Shown: positions 6,670 to 10,933, counted from the first letter of the stretch. The stretch is DNA of 10,933 bases from Candidatus Methanophagales archaeon (GCA_014061035.1 JACGMN010000056.1:1-10933); one strand, 5' to 3'. Numbers and translations: made by a program. Notes: generated by a model not told the origin, from the letters alone.

Positions 6670-6907
6670 TTTTCTACCAGTACAAGAACAAGATTACAAC
6701 AGAGCAACAGAGATTTATGCATAAGAAAGAGAGCTTGCATCCTTCCCCGGCGATAAAGAATAAAGGAGAGGGTAAAAAATAAAAAAACCCCTCTAATTTT
6801 TGGGTCTCATACCGCTCACTTGAGAATCATTGTTCAGTTGCCAGCGAGTAGTTCCAGCTTCCCGTAGCATTGGTCTGTATTGCTCTGTGTAAGATTGCCT
6901 AATCTAC
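6670..6907 (-). other. flaB-adaptor intergenic region: in-frame residue, terminator, possible promoter
   Basis: This 238-nt region follows flaB in transcription order. The flaB frame continues past its TGA with a second stop (TAG, 6899-6901), then an open 23-codon stretch ending in TGA at 6827-6829. Next is a T-tract terminator (6767-6794). Closer to the adaptor gene the minus strand reads TTATGCATAAAT around 6715-6726, centred about 50 nt before the ATG, which could serve as a TATA element for the downstream genes. No other gene is visible. Confidence 0.45.
6767..6794 (-). terminator. T-tract terminator after the archaellin gene
   Basis: On the minus strand AGAGGG (6789-6794) is followed by GT7AT6A and then the complementary CCCTCT (6767-6772). 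Long oligo-T tracts are the usual archaeal termination signal. Placed about 115 nt after the flaB stop, it should end many flaB transcripts and let a minority read through. That fits the far higher need for filament subunit than for motor parts. Confidence 0.6.
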
Positions 6908-7480
6908 TCAATACAACCAGATTACCCTGTGAATCGCTCCCGGTATTCTCCTTTCAATAGGCAATACACCACCTGCATCAGGCTTGAACTCTAACATGAA
7001 CTTATCGTTGGCGTAAAGTCCTCTTACATTGGCAGATACATTAGTAAGATTTACCTTGATCTCTACCTTCTCGCCCGCTTCCAGCAGATTGTCGGGATTG
7101 CCACCATCATCATCTAATAATTTCTCGCGAGTCCAATTTACTGACGCGTTGTAAATGGTTTCATTAGTGAATGATATGACTGATCTATCGAGGTCTAACG
7201 GATGTTGCCCTGCGGTTAACTGTAGGGTGAAGCTTATATTTTGTATAACCCTTCCATCGCCTCTGCCGATAACAGCTCCGACGAGTTCAGCAGAAGAAGT
7301 TGCTCTCTCTACGCCGGTATGCACCACTTCCTTCGCCTTCTCAGTGGTGAAGAAGCCAGCGCCGATGGCCATGTATGAGAAGACTGCAGCGACGACGATG
7401 AACGCGGTGAGCACGATAGCAGCTTCGAGCCCCGTGAATCCACGTCTGTCCTTCCACATCGATCCTCTCTTTTGTCTCAT
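6908..7480 (-). CDS. flaB: Archaellin (major filament subunit precursor) FlaB
   Basis: This protein is the filament subunit, processed by an archaellin peptidase and assembled at the base of the archaellum. The 190-residue precursor has a class III signal peptide, KDRRG followed by FTGLEAAIVLTAFIVVAAVF. Cleavage after Gly14 leaves Glu at position +5 of a hydrophobic helix, the canonical arrangement. The C-terminal beta domain contains GEKVEIKVNLTNVSANVRG (136-154) and ends WLY, resembling the LY end of many archaellins. Six N-glycosylation sequons are visible (N81, N106, N111, N115, N144, N147). The start at 7478-7480 has GGAGGTGA at 7494-7501, with a longish 13-nt spacer. A later Met8 would be even further away. 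It is the only archaellin here and the first gene of the operon. The peptidase is not in the window. Confidence 0.93.
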   Translation of the reverse strand: MRQKRGSMWKDRRGFTGLEAAIVLTAFIVVAAVFSYMAIGAGFFTTEKAKEVVHTGVERATSSAELVGAVIGRGDGRVIQNISFTLQLTAGQHPLDLDRSVISFTNETIYNASVNWTREKLLDDDGGNPDNLLEAGEKVEIKVNLTNVSANVRGLYANDKFMLEFKPDAGGVLPIERRIPGAIHRVIWLY

Positions 7481-7493
7481 TTTTAGGTTTTTT

Positions 7494-7534
7494 TCACCTC
7501 CTAATTAGAACATTGAAAGTGTAGATATTTAAAA
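7494..7534 (-). promoter_or_regulatory. flaB promoter (TATA) and Shine-Dalgarno
   Basis: The minus strand carries TTTTAAATAT at 7525-7534, a good archaeal TATA element. Transcription would be expected to start about 25-27 nt downstream, near 7502-7505, giving a short leader that opens with GGAGGTGA (7494-7501). The start point is predicted by distance only. Confidence 0.5.
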
Positions 7535-7566
7535 GGCTCGATAAGTGCAATTATTTTAACAAATAT

Positions 7567-7593
7567 ACGAAACAATTTTTGCAAATGTTTCGT
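7567..7593. promoter_or_regulatory. Perfect 8-bp inverted repeat upstream of flaB, candidate operator
   Basis: ACGAAACA (7567-7574) and TGTTTCGT (7586-7593) form a perfect dyad with an 11-bp spacer and 19-bp centre-to-centre spacing, as expected for a dimeric winged-helix regulator. It lies about 35-65 bp upstream of the predicted flaB TATA element, a position suited to an activator. It is GC-richer than the surrounding AT-rich DNA. The protein that binds is unknown. The winged-helix pair encoded next door is a natural candidate. Confidence 0.4.
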
Positions 7594-7629
7594 GTAAATC
7601 TGTAATCGTGTGGTTATAAAAAGGAGCAG

Positions 7630-7788
7630 CTAAACGAGAGAGGTGTAAAGATATATATCGAGCGAAGAGGCGATGGCTTCTGCTTTATCCTCCACGGAAG
7701 GACTAACCAGGATCAGTTTAGTGGGCTTCACCCCTCTCTCCTTCTCGCAGATAGCTCTCAATATTCTTAACACATTATAAACTTTTTT
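7630..7788 (-). pseudogene. Short remnant of an unrecognised gene (C-terminal fragment)
   Basis: An open minus-strand frame between an upstream in-frame TGA and a TAG at 7630-7632 encodes about 52 residues. They include VLRILRAICEKERGVKPTKL, then ILVSPSVEDKAEAIASSLDI and YLYTSLV. This pattern (a helix, a KLILVSPSV strand, an A-x-x-I-A-x-x-L helix, a hydrophobic strand) looks like real protein, similar in style to the end of nuclease-like or Rossmann-like domains. Codon choice also resembles the neighbours. The only possible starts are GTG at 7771-7773 or non-standard codons, there is no ribosome-binding site, and the product is very short. It therefore looks like the surviving 3' end of a larger gene whose front was replaced by the AT-rich promoter DNA of the winged-helix gene. 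The family cannot be named with confidence. Confidence 0.45.
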
Positions 7789-7804
7789 TCATCATAGCGA
7801 AAAA

Positions 7805-7841
7805 TATATAAAAATATTAATATATAAAAATATTAATATAT
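7805..7841 (+). promoter_or_regulatory. Duplicated 16-bp TATA repeat, promoter of the winged-helix gene pair
   Basis: The unit TATATAAAAATATTAA occurs twice in exact tandem (7805-7820, 7821-7836), followed by a partial third copy, TATAT. Each unit contains a TATA element. From the second copy (centre about 7826) transcription should start near 7852. The ATG is at 7860 and lacks a Shine-Dalgarno, so the mRNA is probably leaderless or nearly so. Confidence 0.55.
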
Positions 7842-7859
7842 TGCTATATATGAACAACG

Positions 7860-8180
7860 ATGGAAATCTTAGAGAAGATATTCGGGAATAATACACATAT
7901 CAGGGTGATACTCCTCTTCTATAACAACAACGGCAGATACTTCAATAATATCACAGGGCTTGCGAAGAGACTCGATAAGAGCCACGTTACCATGAGGAAA
8001 GTCGTCTCCGACCTCTTAGATGTGGGGATATTAACCGAGATAGAGATAGGGAAGTCGCGCGTGATAATGATAAATGAGAACAGCCCTTATACCGAAGCGC
8101 TATTCAATTTCATCCATTCTATGCAGGATATAAAAGCGAACAAGCGCATAGAGGAGATAATAGAAGTGCGGTCGAGGTGA
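7860..8180 (+). CDS. Winged-helix DNA-binding protein, copy 1
   Basis: This 106-residue protein has a winged helix-turn-helix core. A first helix (MEILEKIFGNNTHIRVILLF) is followed by FNNITGLAKRLDKSHVTMRK (28-47), where LDKSHVTMRKVVSDLLDVG forms the recognition helix region, and by a wing, ILTEIEIGKSRVIMINE. An amphipathic C-terminal helix (about 79-100) may mediate dimerisation. No ligand-binding or receiver domain is present. It is about two thirds identical by my hand alignment to the next protein, so a local duplication is likely. The start is fixed by that alignment. An ATG 10 bases upstream is out of frame. The gene diverges from the archaellum operon, and regulation of that operon is plausible but unproven. 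The general fold call is firm; the target is not known. Confidence 0.85.
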   Translation: MEILEKIFGNNTHIRVILLFYNNNGRYFNNITGLAKRLDKSHVTMRKVVSDLLDVGILTEIEIGKSRVIMINENSPYTEALFNFIHSMQDIKANKRIEEIIEVRSR

Positions 8181-8183
8181 TTT

Positions 8184-8193
8184 TAATATATAT
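8184..8193 (+). promoter_or_regulatory. TATA element for winged-helix copy 2
   Basis: TAATATATAT in the 33-nt gap between the two paralogs is centred about 25 nt before the GTG at 8214. No Shine-Dalgarno is present, so this fits a leaderless transcript starting at or near the start codon. Confidence 0.4.
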
Positions 8194-8213
8194 CGCAAAG
8201 TAAAATAGTCAAT

Positions 8214-8567
8214 GTGGAAATATTGGAGAAGATATTTGGAAATAGCACGCATCTTGCGATAATTCTCCTCTTCTACAACAACCCGGGATACATCACCAAT
8301 CTTACTAAACTGGGATACACACTGGATAAGAGCCACGTTACTATCCGGAAAGCTATTTCTGACCTCGTAGCCGCGGGCATACTCACAGAACTGGATATAG
8401 GGAAGTCGCACGTGATAATGATAAATGAACGCAGTCCCTATGCCGAGACGCTATTCAATTTCATCAATACGGTGCGGAGTGTAAAAGAGAAGAGGAGCAT
8501 AGAGGAGATAATAGAGCAGAGAAGAAAGCGAGATAAAAAAAAATTAAGTATTCCGAATAATTTATAA
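8214..8567 (+). CDS. Winged-helix DNA-binding protein, copy 2
   Basis: This 117-residue paralog of the preceding gene has the same start MEILEKIFGN, the recognition segment LDKSHVTIRKAISDL and the wing ILTELDIGKSHVIMINE. The recognition helix is almost unchanged between copies, so both probably read the same DNA site. Differences concentrate in the first turn region (YITNLTKLGYT) and the C-terminal tail, which is longer and basic here (RRKRDKKKLSIP). The start codon is GTG at 8214, fixed by alignment. An overlapping ATG at 8212 is in another frame. A minus-strand frame at 8100-8411 is a shadow. The gene ends 36 nt before the GvpD-like ATPase gene and its stop overlaps the TATA region of that gene. 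Confidence 0.85.
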   Translation: MEILEKIFGNSTHLAIILLFYNNPGYITNLTKLGYTLDKSHVTIRKAISDLVAAGILTELDIGKSHVIMINERSPYAETLFNFINTVRSVKEKRSIEEIIEQRRKRDKKKLSIPNNL

Positions 8568-8580
8568 ATTTATATAATAT
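8565..8580 (+). promoter_or_regulatory. TATA region for the GvpD-like ATPase gene
   Basis: The sequence TTTATATAAT at 8569-8578 lies about 30 nt before the ATG at 8604. Only a weak purine-rich stretch (GAGAGATA) precedes the start, so translation may again be leaderless or near-leaderless. Confidence 0.4.
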
Positions 8581-8603
8581 GTAAAACGAAGAGAGATATA
8601 ATT

Positions 8604-9956
8604 ATGGAAGAAATAGAAAGCGCACTCAGGTCAATGGAGGGTTATACGCTTTTGCTTAAAGGAGCGCCGGGTAGTGGAAAGACCACCTTCGCAGTGAGTC
8701 TGCTCGAGCAGATCTGTACCGGCGATAGTAAGGGCGCCTATATCTCGACTCGTATCGACCCTACCGCGTTGTATAAACAATTCCCGGGTTTGGAAGAGCG
8801 GATACCGGTAAAAAATGTTATTGATGGTACGCAGTCGGAATTTTCAGAAGCCAGGTCCCAGGTGCTCTACGAAGACCTGACGAGCTTCTTGGGTGGTGTT
8901 TACAGCGTTGTTGCGGAAGAGGATGTCATCATTTTAATCCTTGATAGCTGGGATGCGGTCTCTTTTCAGATAGGCGAAGAGAATCGTGGCGTAGAGAAGC
9001 TTGAGACATCTATGCTGGATATAGCGCGAAAGACGAAGACGCATCTGATTTTGATAAGTGAATACACCGGAGAGAAAAGACTGGATTATCTCGTTGATGC
9101 TATTTTAAGATTAGAAAAGGGAGAGATAGACGGTAGAATCATGCGAAAGGTGTTCATTGACAAACTGAGAGGGTTTAAAGTTCTCAGAAATAACTATCCC
9201 TTTACATTAGAAGGGGGTGAGTTCACGCATTTTGCAACGCCCGCATCCGGATTAGGCAGCGGCAGGCACCGGGTAATAATGAGAGGATGGATACACGGGA
9301 ATTATTCTACCGGGATAGAGGACCTGGATACGATAATTGGTGGTTATCCGAAGGGGGGCTTTGTCCTGTTAGAACTCATGGATGGTAGCATAAGTCAGGG
9401 TTACAGACCGTTTTTATACCACACGCTCGCCGATTTCATGCTGAATGGGCATGGCGTTCTATACATGCCGGAGGATGGTTCTTCTTCGGTGAAGAGGCTT
9501 CTTCTGGATTACGTCAGCGAAGAGCTGCTCGCGAAGAACTTGCGCATGCCTACTGCTTCGGAGAGCGGGCGTGAAGAGCCGTGTTTATTCCACGTCGGTG
9601 CTGAATCGGTAAGTTTAGATAAGTATTTCGAGATATATAAAGAACTAAAGAAGCCGGTATTGCATGTTCTCGACTTGACCGCGCTGAATCTTTACGGTGA
9701 GGATGAGATAAGGAGAATGATTCAGGGGATTGTATCGTGGGTGAGAACAACAGAGGATGTTTTAATAGGCGTTTCAAAACCTTCTGCGAGGTTAAAGAAC
9801 GAGATACGAGAGCTCGCGGACCTTCATCTTCGCTTCTTCCCTATCAATGGCACGCTTAATTTTTACGGCGTTAAGCCTCATACGGTCATCTATAATGTCT
9901 CGTCTTCACGTGCGAGGGAAGGTCATCACCAGCTTAAGCTCACTCTTATTGTCTAA
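8604..9956 (+). CDS. GvpD-like two-domain KaiC-family ATPase
   Basis: This 450-residue protein resembles the GvpD family of RecA/KaiC-fold ATPases; GvpD itself is the repressor partner of the gas-vesicle activator GvpE in haloarchaea. The N-terminal domain has Walker A GAPGSGKT (20-27), a GAYISTRIDP strand (44-53), KNVIDGTQSEF (70-80) and Walker B IILILDSWD (109-117). KVFIDKLRGFKVLRNNYPFT (182-201) is also typical of the family. The second domain starts YSTGIEDLDTIIGGYPKGG (234-252), a clear KaiC lead-in, but its P-loop position reads ELMDGSISQGYRP with no GKT/S. It therefore probably cannot bind ATP in the usual way. No gas-vesicle structural genes are nearby, so a regulatory role with the two upstream winged-helix proteins is inferred. 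RAD55-like alternatives are less likely. A minus-strand frame at 9550-9777 is a shadow. Confidence 0.8.
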   Translation: MEEIESALRSMEGYTLLLKGAPGSGKTTFAVSLLEQICTGDSKGAYISTRIDPTALYKQFPGLEERIPVKNVIDGTQSEFSEARSQVLYEDLTSFLGGVYSVVAEEDVIILILDSWDAVSFQIGEENRGVEKLETSMLDIARKTKTHLILISEYTGEKRLDYLVDAILRLEKGEIDGRIMRKVFIDKLRGFKVLRNNYPFTLEGGEFTHFATPASGLGSGRHRVIMRGWIHGNYSTGIEDLDTIIGGYPKGGFVLLELMDGSISQGYRPFLYHTLADFMLNGHGVLYMPEDGSSSVKRLLLDYVSEELLAKNLRMPTASESGREEPCLFHVGAESVSLDKYFEIYKELKKPVLHVLDLTALNLYGEDEIRRMIQGIVSWVRTTEDVLIGVSKPSARLKNEIRELADLHLRFFPINGTLNFYGVKPHTVIYNVSSSRAREGHHQLKLTLIV

Positions 9957-9966
9957 TAAGACAATA
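9946..9966. repeat. Hairpin at the gene end and outer edge of the left heptamer array
   Basis: TATTGTC (9947-9953) and GACAATA (9960-9966) form a 7-bp stem with the loop TAATAA, which contains the stop codon of the ATPase gene (9954-9956). The left arm includes a heptamer (TTATTGT, 9946-9952) in the opposite orientation to the array that follows. Confidence 0.6.
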
Positions 9967-9995
9967 GGCAATAGACAATAGGCAATAGGCAATAG
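9961..9995. repeat. Left heptamer array, five RCAATAG units
   Basis: Five adjoining 7-bp units (ACAATAG, GCAATAG, ACAATAG, GCAATAG, GCAATAG) run without interruption, followed by a degenerate GGATAG (9996-10001) just before the ATG at 10004. The end of the array supplies the AGGG that may act as ribosome-binding site for that gene. Its reverse complement makes up the array on the other side of the gene. Confidence 0.85.
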
Positions 9996-10003
9996 GGATA
10001 GTA

Positions 10004-10264
10004 ATGGTGGAGAAAATAAATTCGAAAATAAATTCATACCATGATCTGGAGGTATGGCGGAGGGCAATGGAATTGGTAACAGATATTTACAAGGTTACGC
10101 GAACTTTCCTAAAAGAAGAAAGTTATGGTCTGAGAAGTCAATTGCGGAGAGCTGCCATATCTGTTCCCGCGAACATAGCTGAAGGATGGGGACGAGGAAC
10201 GACAGGGGGGTATATACAATTCCTGAGAAATTCCTTAATAAAGAGTCTCCTCAAATACAAATAA
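10004..10264 (+). CDS. Four-helix-bundle (S23/IVP-type) protein, internally shortened
   Basis: This 86-residue protein belongs to the four-helix-bundle family first known from 23S rRNA intervening sequences and related to the Avd accessory protein of diversity-generating retroelements. The signature segments are SYHDLEVWRRAMELVTDIYK (11-30), YGLRSQLRRAAISVPANIAE (41-60), and GWGRGTTGGYIQFLR to residue 75. Family members are normally near 115-130 residues. Here the third helix breaks off after FLR and jumps to NSLIKSLLKYK, which resembles the usual family ending (LIRSLK-type). About 35-40 residues of helices 3-4 therefore appear to be missing. The protein may be non-functional, although the frame is intact. 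The biochemical role of the family outside rRNA and retroelements is not established. The gene is flanked by inverted heptamer arrays. Confidence 0.8.
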   Translation: MVEKINSKINSYHDLEVWRRAMELVTDIYKVTRTFLKEESYGLRSQLRRAAISVPANIAEGWGRGTTGGYIQFLRNSLIKSLLKYK

Positions 10265-10265
10265 C

Positions 10266-10335
10266 CCTTTGCCTATTGCTTATTGCCTATTGTTTATTGT
10301 CTATTGCCCATTCCCTATTGCCCGTTTCCTACTGG
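10266..10335. repeat. Right heptamer array, ten in-register units of YTATTGY type
   Basis: Beginning one base after the stop of the four-helix-bundle gene, ten consecutive 7-bp units keep perfect register. Six match YTATTGY exactly (10273-10307 and 10315-10321). The others (CCTTTGC, CCATTCC, CCGTTTC, CTACTGG) are degenerate, mostly toward the outer end. The consensus is the reverse complement of the left array, so the two arrays could pair to enclose the gene. The outer part overlaps the 3' end of the response regulator gene. Confidence 0.85.
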
Positions 10336-10750
10336 CTAACGTCCGGATAGCATGAGCCAGTTCACTGCACTGACTTGCGGGATTGCCTGCTTTCGAGATG
10401 TATCTGTCTGCTCCTTTTTTCAATGCTTCCCTTTCTACTTCAGGCTTACCTTTACCGGTGAAGAGGATGAAAGGCGTATCCGCGCATTTTTCACTCTTTC
10501 TCAGTGCTTCCAGGAATTCTATACCATTCATCACCGGCATTTTATAATCGGCAATAATCACGTCAAAATGCTCGTGCTCAAGTTTTTCCAGCGCCTCTTC
10601 CGGAGAGAGCAGACTCACAATTTCAAAATCGTCTTTCTCTTGCCTCTTCAGGAATATTCTCGTTATCTCCAAGTCCGCGGGCTCATCATCCACATGCAGA
10701 ACTCGTATCGGTCCCGATATCGAGTTTACCTGCTGAAAATCGCTTATCAT
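10301..10750 (-). CDS. Stand-alone response regulator receiver protein
   Basis: This 149-residue protein has a single receiver (CheY-like) domain that would accept phosphate from a histidine kinase. Visible key residues are the acidic pair D21-D22 (VLHVDDEP), the phosphorylation site D68 (DVIIADYKMP), the switch T98 (ILFTGKG) and K120 (ISKAG). The following NPASQCSELAHAIRTLASRKRA is the linker that in many archaeal proteins leads from a receiver into PAS or kinase domains. Here the protein ends IGNGQ, with those residues and the TAG stop coming from the heptamer array, so a longer original is likely. The start at 10748-10750 has a weak GTGATG upstream. No output domain is present. The cognate kinase is unknown, and the kinase remnant at the other end of the window is too decayed to serve. 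The plus-strand frame at 10352-10789 is a shadow. Confidence 0.9.
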   Translation of the reverse strand: MISDFQQVNSISGPIRVLHVDDEPADLEITRIFLKRQEKDDFEIVSLLSPEEALEKLEHEHFDVIIADYKMPVMNGIEFLEALRKSEKCADTPFILFTGKGKPEVEREALKKGADRYISKAGNPASQCSELAHAIRTLASRKRAIGNGQ

Positions 10751-10782
10751 TTTTATTACATCACATATCTGATTGTAACCGA

Positions 10783-10793
10783 GATATAAAAAT
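10783..10793 (-). promoter_or_regulatory. TATA element of the response regulator gene
   Basis: The minus strand reads ATTTTTATATC about 38 nt before the ATG at 10750. This places the predicted start of transcription near 10760 with a short leader of roughly 10 nt. Confidence 0.4.
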
Positions 10794-10795
10794 GT

Positions 10796-10844
10796 TACTT
10801 ATATCCCGAGCGTGTAGAATTATTATTGAGCGAGGATATAAGTA
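10796..10844. repeat. 11-bp inverted repeat in the divergent promoter region
   Basis: TACTTATATCC (10796-10806) and GGATATAAGTA (10834-10844) are perfect inverted copies separated by 27 bp. Each arm holds a TATA-like sequence, and related GAGCG motifs occur in the spacer. The repeat sits between the divergent response regulator gene and the partial gene at 10851, so a shared operator is possible. An insertion-sequence end is an alternative. Confidence 0.45.
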
Positions 10845-10850
10845 TCATTT

Positions 10851-10933
10851 ATGGTGAAGTACAGATACAACGAGAACTGGCGTGAGAGGGATAGGGCATA
10901 CCGAGAGATGCCGGATGCACTGCTGAAGACCTT
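10851..10933 (+). CDS. Start of an unrecognised gene, cut off by the window end
   Basis: From the ATG at 10851 the frame stays open to the window end for 27 codons, reading MVKYRYNENWRERDRAYREM followed by PDALLKT. The segment is strongly charged and helical with regular Arg and Glu spacing, and its codon use matches the neighbours. I do not recognise the family from this much sequence; a regulatory protein or a transposase-type protein are both possible. Its start lies 6 nt after an 11-bp inverted repeat and diverges from the response regulator gene. GAGGAT about 12 nt upstream is a weak possible ribosome-binding site. Confidence 0.45.
   Translation, partial: MVKYRYNENWRERDRAYREMPDALLKT

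Noticed and set aside
9550..9777. A 75-codon minus-strand frame inside the GvpD-like gene.
   Set aside because: No family resemblance or ribosome-binding site; the plus-strand protein is clearly coding here.
8604..9956. The ATPase considered as a circadian KaiC or a second FlaH.
   Set aside because: The STRIDP, DGTQSEF and KLRGFKVLRNNYPF segments and the degenerate second domain fit the GvpD type better, and FlaH is present already with single-domain length.
9961..10335. The heptamer arrays considered as a CRISPR array.
   Set aside because: Units are 7 bp with no spacers and are inverted on the two sides of a gene, so they lack the repeat-spacer structure of CRISPR.

Overview
The window reads as euryarchaeal DNA. 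It carries a nearly complete archaellum (archaeal flagellum) operon, AT-rich TATA-type promoters with leaderless-looking starts, a GvpD-like KaiC-family ATPase and an archaeal-style stand-alone receiver protein. The mixture suggests a methanogen, ANME-1 or Archaeoglobus-like lineage. That placement is an inference from gene content, not a phylogenetic result.

Layout. Positions 1-324 hold the decayed remnant of a sensor histidine kinase, preceded by a compact palindromic element. From 7480 down to 460 the minus strand carries, in transcription order: archaellin (flaB/arlB), a fused FlaC/D/E-type adaptor, flaG, flaF, flaH, flaI, flaJ and a small charged protein of unknown function. Spacing is tight (overlaps or gaps of up to 28 nt), except for a 238-nt gap after flaB that contains a T-tract terminator and a 113-nt gap before flaH. 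Together these encode the filament subunit (FlaB), the stator-like periplasmic proteins (FlaF, FlaG), the cytoplasmic ring and adaptor (FlaC/D/E, FlaH), the motor ATPase (FlaI) and the membrane platform (FlaJ). No archaellin peptidase (FlaK) or chemotaxis genes are present here.

Positions 7481-7859 form a divergent control region. It contains the flaB promoter, a perfect 8-bp inverted repeat, a short remnant of another gene on the minus strand and a duplicated 16-bp TATA-containing repeat. From 7860 the plus strand encodes two paralogous winged-helix proteins and a GvpD-like, two-domain KaiC-family ATPase. Each has its own TATA element 25-35 nt before its start codon. This three-gene group looks like a regulatory module and may control the divergent archaellum operon, which is inference.

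After the ATPase gene lies the most striking structure: an internally shortened four-helix-bundle (S23/IVP-type) gene flanked by head-to-head arrays of a 7-bp repeat (RCAATAG on the left, YTATTGY on the right). The arrays sit between two convergent 3' ends, and the right array encodes the last residues and stop codon of the neighbouring response regulator. It looks like a mobile or formerly mobile unit. The window ends with that response regulator (minus strand) and the first codons of an unrecognised plus-strand gene, separated by an 11-bp inverted repeat.
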